18,144 nt of DNA from Fidelibacterota bacterium (GTDB lineage: Bacteria; Fidelibacterota; UBA2242). The stretch's first letter is position 1. The number at the start of each line of letters is the position of its first letter. The position numbers were made by a program, and so were the translations under genes. The stretch spans positions 1 to 18,144 of the forward strand of contig JAFGXZ010000063.1 in assembly GCA_016936335.1 (NCBI GenBank), written 5' to 3'. The notes under the pieces are model-generated. The model ran no database searches, was not told where the DNA came from, and was given only the letters and a program-made list of their open reading frames with translations. Below are positions 12,400 to 18,144 of the stretch, in pieces.

Positions 12400-13746
12400 T
12401 CATTGCACGAGACGGCCAATTTTAATGTCGCCGCCACTGGTCTTTAGGGTGATTGTATCACCACCACCATTAATACGTCCCTGTCCGGTGATAATCAGTT
12501 TCGAGCCTCGATTTTCTTTGCTGATCTCAAGCGGAAAATCAGAGCGGATTTCACTTTTATCCCATTTATCATATACGGTAATCTGGGCAAATACATCGGC
12601 CTTGACGTTGTCCGATAACGACAGGATAATATCACCGCCGGAAGTAGATAAATCTACGGTGTTGTCTTTAATGGATTTTTTGATTTTTTTACACATTTCA
12701 ATATTGCCACCCGATGTGTGAGCATATACGGCGCCGAAGACTTTTGATATGTAAATATCACCGCCCGATGTGGAGGCACGAACCTTGTCTTGAGCAAATT
12801 CAATTTCAATGTTTCCGCCGGACGTATTCAGACTGCAATACCCATCAACCCGGTTCACATCAATGTCGCCGCCTGAGGTACTGGCATCCAGATTGCCGCC
12901 AACTTCATTGATATCAATATCACCGCCTGAGGTATGCAGCCAGACATGGGTGGTCGTTTTTCCGACAGAGATATCGCCGCCAGAAGTGCTTAGATTTATT
13001 TCTGTATCAATATTATCGGCGCCAATATCCCCTCCGGACGTAGTCCCTTCGAAGTATTTTCCATTAATATTAGAAATATAAATATCACCACCCGAGGTGC
13101 TTACTTTTCCGTCTCCCTTGAGATCTTTGACGGAGATATCACCACCGGATGTTCTGGAATAGAGTTTTCCAATTATTTGGTTCAGGGTAATATCTCCACC
13201 GGATGTGGTTGCATTAATTTCCGCATCTACCTTTCGGATGTTAATATCGCCGCCGGAAGTATTTATGGTTAGTTTGCCCCTGGTTTCCAGAACATCAATA
13301 TCGCCCCCGGAAGTCTTTAATTCAATATTACCGATGACCGTTTCGGTAACAATATCGCCCCCGCTGGCGCTGATATCCAGATTTAAGTTCGAGGGTATCT
13401 GAATCGTAAAATCACACTGATAGCGTTTCGATTTATCTGTCCCTTTAATCATAAGAGTATTGCCCTTCAGGATATATTTGGCGCGATAATCGAAAAATAT
13501 TTTTTCAGCATCGGATTCAGAGTAGGCACTAATACGATATCGTTCCGTAACCTGAATATTGTTCCGGGCCTCACCGATGATTTTAATATCACCGCGGATG
13601 TTTTCCATTACCAGGGAACCTTTTTCATCAATTTTATATTCTTTGATGGTTTCGCCGTGATAGCGCATGCCATCAAATTCAAATTTTTCAGCCATCAACC
13701 GGGCGCTGAAAAAAACCAATAGTAAGAAAATGTGTTTGGTATTCAT
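12400..13746 (-). CDS. Exported beta-solenoid protein with 18-residue TSGGDI repeats (DUF4097-like)
   Basis: 448 residues. A signal peptide (about 1-19, ending LMA-E) marks it as exported. Residues 20-126 are a non-repetitive beta-rich lead-in. From residue 127 come 15 copies of [TA]SGG[DN]I, most exactly 18 residues apart (127, 145, 163, 181, 199, 217, 236, 254, 272, 290, 308, 326, 344, 368, 436). Thirteen are SGGDI and two are SGGNI. Such spacing with alternating hydrophobic residues predicts a right-handed beta-helix or stacked toastrack, with the SGGD turns aligned along one edge. The last two copies are further apart, around an insertion at about 374-435. DUF4097 putative adhesins often carry such repeats, but this regularity is unusual. 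AGG lies 7 nt before the ATG, and the gene follows the anti-sigma gene by 15 nt. A role as surface sensor, decoy or adhesin is inferred. Confidence 0.78.
   Translation of the reverse strand: MNTKHIFLLLVFFSARLMAEKFEFDGMRYHGETIKEYKIDEKGSLVMENIRGDIKIIGEARNNIQVTERYRISAYSESDAEKIFFDYRAKYILKGNTLMIKGTDKSKRYQCDFTIQIPSNLNLDISASGGDIVTETVIGNIELKTSGGDIDVLETRGKLTINTSGGDINIRKVDAEINATTSGGDITLNQIIGKLYSRTSGGDISVKDLKGDGKVSTSGGDIYISNINGKYFEGTTSGGDIGADNIDTEINLSTSGGDISVGKTTTHVWLHTSGGDIDINEVGGNLDASTSGGDIDVNRVDGYCSLNTSGGNIEIEFAQDKVRASTSGGDIYISKVFGAVYAHTSGGNIEMCKKIKKSIKDNTVDLSTSGGDIILSLSDNVKADVFAQITVYDKWDKSEIRSDFPLEISKENRGSKLIITGQGRINGGGDTITLKTSGGDIKIGRLVQ
12628..13368 (-). repeat. Tandem 54-bp coding repeats (TSGGDI units)
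   Basis: Within the solenoid gene, residues 127-373 are built from 14 tandem units of about 54 bp (18 codons), with single units lengthened to 57 and 72 bp. The conserved block encodes TSGGDI and is seen on the plus strand as recurring atatcaccgcc-type segments. Codons for the same residues differ between units, so the repeat is kept at protein level and is not a recent DNA expansion. Confidence 0.9.
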
Positions 13747-13761
13747 AATTATACCTGCTGT

Positions 13762-14778
13762 TTATTGATTTTCAACAATTCTATCTAAGTATCTTTGCGC
13801 CACATTTCGAAGCGTTTCATCTGAATCATTGGAGGCGATTAAGGCAAGAATTGGAACAATTGATTTATCAGCATTTTTATAAAGCTGATCTATCGCGATA
13901 GAACGAATATCTGTGCTGCTGTCCCGTAATGCAATGGTTTTATAGGCGTCCATAATCTGGTCATTAGAATGATAGGTTGTCAGTGTGCTTAATGCAAGAT
14001 TACGAATCTCCAATTCGGCATCGTTTAATATTACAGAAATCATGGTTGCTTCATTGTTGGGATTTTGGGGAGTCTTGGACAGAAGTTTAATAGCCCGCAT
14101 ACGACGGGTTTTATCTTTTTCATGGATTGCAGAGTATTGCAGCATGTTTAAAATCGTCGGATCATCCAGGCCGCCTTTTACGGCGATATCCTTATCGACT
14201 TTAATATTCACTTCCACGAGTCCGTCGCCATCATCATCAGCAGAACCCTGAACGAGTTCGGCTATTTCTATTCCACCCGACTGGAGAAGATAATTTGCCA
14301 GGGCTTTTTGAAATTGATCTTTCTCTGTGTCTGTGAGGGCGACCTGATAATTGACAAAGTTAGCCAGCATACCCGGATCATGCCTCAAACCACTGCTCAG
14401 CCAAAGTTTGCCAACAAAAATTCCAATAATAAATGTTACTCCAATCGAAACCAATTGGTATTGCGGTCGTGCAAAAATACTTGTAAATGTATTGAGTATA
14501 TCATCGAGAAGACCGGTTATCGTCCATCTTAACTTACGTTGTTTTGTTTGCCGGATAGTGTTCATGACTTTTGCATTTGCACGCTCTATCAGGACAGAAC
14601 GGGGCACGGGGCGTGACATAAATTGAAGGGAACGTTTCATTTCATTCAGCCGGTTTATTTCACCGTTACATTCGGTGCATTTTGCCAAATGTTGCTCGAA
14701 TAATTTTGACTCGACGGCATTCAATTCGCCATAGAAATAAAGCAGCAACTTTTCTTTAAATGCTTTGTGTGTGTTCAT
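13762..14778 (-). CDS. Membrane anti-sigma factor: zinc-finger domain, one TM helix, HEAT repeats
   Basis: 338 residues. The N-terminus has the zf-HC2 anti-sigma zinc motif: His30, Cys34 and Cys37 in QHLAKCTEC, with a likely fourth ligand at His4. A single membrane span covers about 108-126 (QLVSIGVTFIIGIFVGKLWL region). The part beyond it should be periplasmic. It has a linker that includes a DDDGDG segment (181-186), then GGLDDPTIL and about four HEAT-type helical repeats (about 207-335, with motifs such as IRNLALSTL and IRSIAIDQL). It lies 11 nt after the sigma gene with AAGGA 7 nt before its ATG, the standard sigma/anti-sigma pairing. It should hold the sigma factor at the membrane until a periplasmic signal, perhaps sensed by the HEAT domain, releases it. 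The Cys/His site may also respond to redox stress. Confidence 0.85.
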   Translation of the reverse strand: MNTHKAFKEKLLLYFYGELNAVESKLFEQHLAKCTECNGEINRLNEMKRSLQFMSRPVPRSVLIERANAKVMNTIRQTKQRKLRWTITGLLDDILNTFTSIFARPQYQLVSIGVTFIIGIFVGKLWLSSGLRHDPGMLANFVNYQVALTDTEKDQFQKALANYLLQSGGIEIAELVQGSADDDGDGLVEVNIKVDKDIAVKGGLDDPTILNMLQYSAIHEKDKTRRMRAIKLLSKTPQNPNNEATMISVILNDAELEIRNLALSTLTTYHSNDQIMDAYKTIALRDSSTDIRSIAIDQLYKNADKSIVPILALIASNDSDETLRNVAQRYLDRIVENQ

Positions 14779-14789
14779 TGCACATTCCT

Positions 14790-15344
14790 TTATGCTTTGA
14801 CCAGTATGGTCTGTAATTTATGGGTTGCCCGAAACAGATAGCGTTTCACGGTTCCTTCGGTACAGTCGAGTATTGATGCAATATCTTTGATCTTTTTTCC
14901 TTCGTAGTGTTTGAGAATAAACACGATACGTTGTTGTGAGGATAATTGCATTAAAGCCCGGTCAATTTCTTCCCGGAGTGATGAATTCAGAGTGGCCTGA
15001 TCGGCTTCGCTCGATTCATCCGCAGGCAGGGTTTCCCACAGATAATCGTCTTCACCGGGATCTACGATCGTCATCCGTTTGGCCTTGCGATAGTAGTTAA
15101 ACGCCTGGTTTGCCAGGATGCGGTAGACCCAGGTAAAAAATTCACTTTCGAACCGGAATGATTCGATATTGCGATAAACCTTTATAAACGTTTCCTGGTA
15201 CAAATCTTCGGCATCCTGATAGTTTTTGGTGAAATGGAAAGCCAGTCCCATGACTCTCTCGCCATATTTGCTCATGATTTGCTGGAAAGCCACGTCATCA
15301 CCTTTTTTAATACGTTCAATTATTTCAATTTCCTGCTGGTCCAT
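14790..15344 (-). CDS. RNA polymerase sigma factor, ECF (RpoE-like) subfamily
   Basis: 184 residues with only sigma regions 2 and 4, as in extracytoplasmic-function factors. Region 2 (about 10-85) shows YGERVMGLAF, DAEDLYQETFIKVYRNIESF and FFTWVYRILANQAFNYYRK. Region 4 (about 125-180) shows LSSQQRIVFILKHYEGKKI followed by the DNA-binding helix-turn-helix DIASILDCTEGTVKRYLFRA. It binds core RNA polymerase and directs it to promoters of an envelope-response regulon, probably including its own operon. AGGAG lies about 8 nt before the ATG. It is the first of four tightly packed genes, followed by its anti-sigma factor. Confidence 0.95.
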   Translation of the reverse strand: MDQQEIEIIERIKKGDDVAFQQIMSKYGERVMGLAFHFTKNYQDAEDLYQETFIKVYRNIESFRFESEFFTWVYRILANQAFNYYRKAKRMTIVDPGEDDYLWETLPADESSEADQATLNSSLREEIDRALMQLSSQQRIVFILKHYEGKKIKDIASILDCTEGTVKRYLFRATHKLQTILVKA

Positions 15345-15360
15345 TCAACATTCTCCTATT

Positions 15361-15388
15361 TTAGACCACCACAAGTTTGTAAGGTTGT
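15361..15388 (-). promoter_or_regulatory. Candidate ECF-type promoter of the sigma operon
   Basis: Minus-strand ACAACCT (15382-15388) and GTCTAA (15361-15366) are separated by 15 nt. The sigma-E-type pattern is GGAACTT-N15-GTCnAA, so the AAC core, spacing and -10 fit while the -35 is only partly matched. The problem is distance: the predicted start of transcription would fall in or next to the AGGAG ribosome site, leaving almost no leader. The element is therefore a hypothesis for autoregulation. Confidence 0.28.
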
Positions 15389-15414
15389 CAGCCATGTTGA
15401 TGTCTTTTTATTAA

Positions 15415-17178
15415 TTAGTGCAAAATCAAACATTTACCACGAATTGTTGTATGTTTGTCTTTAACCGCAACAATATAAACTCCGGACGGGACAATGTCCC
15501 CGGAAAAATTTCGAAGATTCCAATATGTAAATTCATCATTCCCAGCAATTTGCGGCACAAGGTTGGTGCTCCAAACCAGTTGCCCAAGTAAATTATATAT
15601 TTTTAGATAGAGTTGCGTTTCGGTTGGAATTACATGAGTCCAGCGGAATGCAAAGGTAACACCGGTAATGGCAGGATTCGGAAGAGCGTAAATCCTCGCC
15701 TTATCCGGTTCCCAAAATGAAATCCGGGTCGAATCGTATTCGAACATAGAGCGGTACACGTCGGGAATTCCCCATCCGTATCGATCACTGGGCGTACTGC
15801 TGCGATTAGATTTTGATTTTAGTAATTCAATAATTTTAATAGGAGGAAGGGATGGATATTTTTCCATAAGAAGGGCCGCCGATCCAGCGACCAACGGCGT
15901 CGAAAATGAAGTGCCGTTGCTATATGAGTAGGAATTTGGAGTATAGATTGTTGCATTGTATACATCAACGCCCAATGCACACAGATCCGGTTTGATTCGA
16001 CCGTCAGCTGTCGGGCCGTGTCCGCTGAAGCTGGCAATCTGTCCATTGCGATCAACTGCGCCAACACCTAACGCTCCATATGCATCGGATGGTGTCAGGA
16101 GTCCGCCATCTTGGGGAAAATATTGCAATTCGTTTCCCGTGCAAATCACTGACAATATTCCCCGTTCAAAAGCCCAGTTTATTGCTTTGGCGGCATTGGT
16201 CGTTTTTCCATCCAGCTGTTCTAATTGATAATCACCGATGCCGTTGTCAAAATCCCGGTAGGCCACTGATGAAGTGATGATATCGGCGCCATTTTCATCG
16301 GCCCATTCCACCGCAGCCACAAAAAGGTCCTCTTCGAGAATGCTCTCCGAGCCAATCCGTTCGCTTTTTGCCAGCAGAAACTCGGCGCCGTACGCAGCGC
16401 CAATCAGAACGTCCGGTACATAACCACCTATGACACTCCAAACCGAAGTGCCATGTCGACTTTGAGGATATGATGTTGTGTCTGCCGAGATCTCATCCTG
16501 AACATTATTGTCCTTAAAAATAAAATCCCACTCAGCGATCAGGCGGTCGTTGTCAATGATATATTGAAACGCAGAGTGTTCTTTATTAAAACCGGCATCG
16601 ATTATAGCGATGCGAACACCGGCGCCTGTATAACCCGAATCATGAACCTCTGGAATATTCAGTTGTTGTAGCTGGTCATAAGAATTGCCGTAAAAATCAA
16701 AACTCCCTGTAGATTTTTCAAGTTTATTTAGCGGTTCCAGAGGTGTCTTGCGACGGTAGAATTTTACCGGTTCGATTGTTTTAATAAATGGGAGACTTTT
16801 GATGTAAGTAATGTCTGAATCTATTATGTATGCGGAATAAGCCTTTAATGAGCGGGAATAAAATACGATTTCAGTGACATATTGCTCGATTTGTGAACGG
16901 ATATTGTTTCCGGGAACGCCATCGGAAAAATGATCTCTGGTTATTAACGATTTTTTTAATAGTCTGTTCAGTGTCCGTTGTTGAACATCGAGCGGAATAA
17001 AATCCTCGCTGCCGATCTGTTTTTCATCTAAATATATCCAGACTTTTTGTTGGTCTTCATCGGAATTCCCCGCCCATACTGGCAGGGATAATTGGAAGCA
17101 AAACAAAACGAGCAGCCCAGTATTCAACACAAAGGATAAGGTGATTATAGGAATATGTTGATCCGGTTTTGGCTTCAT
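15415..17178 (-). CDS. Secreted subtilisin-like serine protease (S8) with C-terminal sorting-type domain
   Basis: 587 residues. The N-terminus has a basic/polar start and a hydrophobic stretch ending in VWA (about 36), a signal peptide. Residues about 45-140 look like a propeptide. The subtilase triad is complete: Asp194 in AIIDAGFN, His242 in RHGTSVW and Ser424 in NGTSFSTPLVAG, with the oxyanion Asn349 in CTGNE. After the catalytic domain, residues about 500-587 form a beta-sandwich with LPNPAITG, YNLLGQLVW and PSGVYIVAV. This pattern is typical of type IX secretion (Por) C-terminal sorting or FlgD-like domains, so the enzyme is probably exported to the surface or medium. Its ATG overlaps the phoH stop by 4 nt (ATGA), implying translational coupling. 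It has no close link to the sigma operon, which starts 70 nt further on. Confidence 0.9.
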   Translation of the reverse strand: MKPKPDQHIPIITLSFVLNTGLLVLFCFQLSLPVWAGNSDEDQQKVWIYLDEKQIGSEDFIPLDVQQRTLNRLLKKSLITRDHFSDGVPGNNIRSQIEQYVTEIVFYSRSLKAYSAYIIDSDITYIKSLPFIKTIEPVKFYRRKTPLEPLNKLEKSTGSFDFYGNSYDQLQQLNIPEVHDSGYTGAGVRIAIIDAGFNKEHSAFQYIIDNDRLIAEWDFIFKDNNVQDEISADTTSYPQSRHGTSVWSVIGGYVPDVLIGAAYGAEFLLAKSERIGSESILEEDLFVAAVEWADENGADIITSSVAYRDFDNGIGDYQLEQLDGKTTNAAKAINWAFERGILSVICTGNELQYFPQDGGLLTPSDAYGALGVGAVDRNGQIASFSGHGPTADGRIKPDLCALGVDVYNATIYTPNSYSYSNGTSFSTPLVAGSAALLMEKYPSLPPIKIIELLKSKSNRSSTPSDRYGWGIPDVYRSMFEYDSTRISFWEPDKARIYALPNPAITGVTFAFRWTHVIPTETQLYLKIYNLLGQLVWSTNLVPQIAGNDEFTYWNLRNFSGDIVPSGVYIVAVKDKHTTIRGKCLILH

Positions 17179-18125
17179 TCTCTGGTTTCTTTTCCGTTAT
17201 AGGCTTTGATAATTTCTTTCACCAGCCGATGGCGGACGACATCGCTTGGATCAAAATAGATAAATTCTATTCCGTCTATATGCGTCAAAATATTTCGGGC
17301 TTCAATGAGGCCGGAATTAATTCTGTCGGGAATATCTATCTGGGTAATATCGCCGGTAATAATGGCTTTTGAGTTTGCTCCAAGCCGGGTCAGGAACATT
17401 TTCATCTGCATGCTTGTGGTATTCTGGGCTTCATCTAAAATGACAAAAGCATTATTAAGGGTGCGACCACGCATGTACGCCAGGGGTAATATTTCGATAA
17501 CATGTTGATCGGTATAAGCCTTGAACTTGTCAGCCGGTAAAATGTCATGAAGGGCATCATAGAGCGGTGCAAGGTAGGGTTCAATCTTTTCCTTCAGATC
17601 GCCAGGAAGAAACCCGAGGCTCTCTCCCGCTTCAACGGCCGGGCGGGTCAGAATAATTCGTTTAACCTCGTTGTTCCTGAGAGCCGCCACAGCAATTGCA
17701 ACAGCCAGATAGGTTTTGCCGGTACCGGCCGGGCCAATTCCGAACACAATATCATTTTGAAGTGTTGCCTTGAAATACCGTCCCTGGTTTGCCGAACGAG
17801 GTTTAATTGCGCCGGATTTTTTAAATAAAATAACAGTTTCAGCCGTGATATCTTTATCCAGGGGTCGATTGCTTAATTCCATATTAATCAGGGTTTGAAT
17901 ATCCGTAGTTTCAACATATCCTTTTTGAGAGGCCGTCAGCAACATTTCGCCAATGATTCGATTGACCTGTTCAATATAAACATCATCACCGTCCAAATGT
18001 ATTGTAGTGCCCCGGGCAAAAATTTTTAATGGATATTTTTCGGTCAACATGTTGAGATAACTGTCATTGACTCCCATTATTTGAAAGGGATCAACCCCTT
18101 TTAGTTCTATGATCTTTTTACTCAT
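17175..18125 (-). CDS. phoH: PhoH-like ATPase (PhoH family)
   Basis: 316 residues, the length of the widespread PhoH/YbeZ family. The N-terminal part (about 1-75) resembles a KH-like RNA-binding domain. The P-loop ATPase core has Walker A GPAGTGKT (131-138), LTRPAVEAGESLGFLPGD (about 149-166), Walker B VILDEAQNTT (218-227, Asp221/Glu222) and TGDITQIDIP (247-256). Relatives work with the YbeY ribonuclease in rRNA and RNA maturation, and some are phosphate-starvation induced. The expected ybeY neighbour is not downstream here; instead the stop codon overlaps the start of a secreted protease. GAGGA lies 3 nt before the ATG. The gene appears complete at the window edge. Confidence 0.93.
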   Translation of the reverse strand: MSKKIIELKGVDPFQIMGVNDSYLNMLTEKYPLKIFARGTTIHLDGDDVYIEQVNRIIGEMLLTASQKGYVETTDIQTLINMELSNRPLDKDITAETVILFKKSGAIKPRSANQGRYFKATLQNDIVFGIGPAGTGKTYLAVAIAVAALRNNEVKRIILTRPAVEAGESLGFLPGDLKEKIEPYLAPLYDALHDILPADKFKAYTDQHVIEILPLAYMRGRTLNNAFVILDEAQNTTSMQMKMFLTRLGANSKAIITGDITQIDIPDRINSGLIEARNILTHIDGIEFIYFDPSDVVRHRLVKEIIKAYNGKETRE

Positions 18126-18144
18126 TATTCCTCATTTTTAATAC

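Noticed and set aside
12628..13368. Regular 54-bp repeats that might suggest a CRISPR array
   Set aside because: The repeats are in-frame coding units with diverged synonymous codons, no unique spacers and no cas genes nearby.
12374..13402. Several plus-strand open frames with recurring SPPEV segments
   Set aside because: They are the antisense reading of the TSGGDI repeats. The minus strand has the signal peptide, operon spacing and conserved protein pattern.

Overview
The window reads as a compact bacterial chromosome segment with no sign of a mobile element. The clues point to the FCB superphylum (Marinimicrobia, Calditrichota, Ignavibacteria and relatives), but the exact phylum cannot be fixed from the sequence. 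They are: AT-rich intergenic DNA, Shine-Dalgarno sites of mixed strength, a secreted subtilase with a C-terminal domain like type IX secretion sorting domains, a four-subunit 2-oxoacid:ferredoxin oxidoreductase, and an ECF sigma/anti-sigma unit linked to DUF4097 'toastrack' proteins. I see no rRNA, tRNA, CRISPR or IS element.

Layout. (1) 34-1692, minus: a secreted coiled-coil/TPR protein. (2) 1946-2872, plus: an LD-carboxypeptidase of family S66, divergent from the first gene across an AT-rich promoter region. (3) 2977-8746, plus: a five-gene run, korD-korA-korB-korC followed by a 992-residue protein with two copies of a GlnE/GlnD-type nucleotidyltransferase module. (4) 8743-10861, minus: thioredoxin reductase followed by an exported Ntn-type hydrolase. 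Its stop codon overlaps that of the GlnE-like gene. (5) 11075-11446, plus: a lone, atypical GroES-like protein. (6) 11501-15344, minus: a tight operon of ECF sigma factor, membrane anti-sigma factor with HEAT repeats, an 18-residue-repeat protein with an almost invariant TSGGDI motif, and a second beta-repeat protein with recurring GLG motifs, closed by a strong intrinsic terminator. (7) 15415-18125, minus: phoH followed, with a 4-nt overlap, by a secreted subtilisin-like protease.

How they work together. The Kor enzyme interconverts 2-oxoglutarate and succinyl-CoA with ferredoxin. 2-Oxoglutarate is also the usual nitrogen-status signal read by PII, GlnD and GlnE systems, so a divergent GlnE-like protein directly after korDABC suggests a carbon/nitrogen or redox control unit. 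The sigma operon has the layout of an envelope-stress system: sigma factor, membrane-tethered anti-sigma factor, then exported beta-repeat proteins that are either output or sensor.

The two most interesting points are the internal duplication of the GlnE-like protein (matching motifs at a constant offset of about 577-581 residues, with no HD or ACT domain visible) and the very regular TSGGDI solenoid encoded with the sigma/anti-sigma pair.
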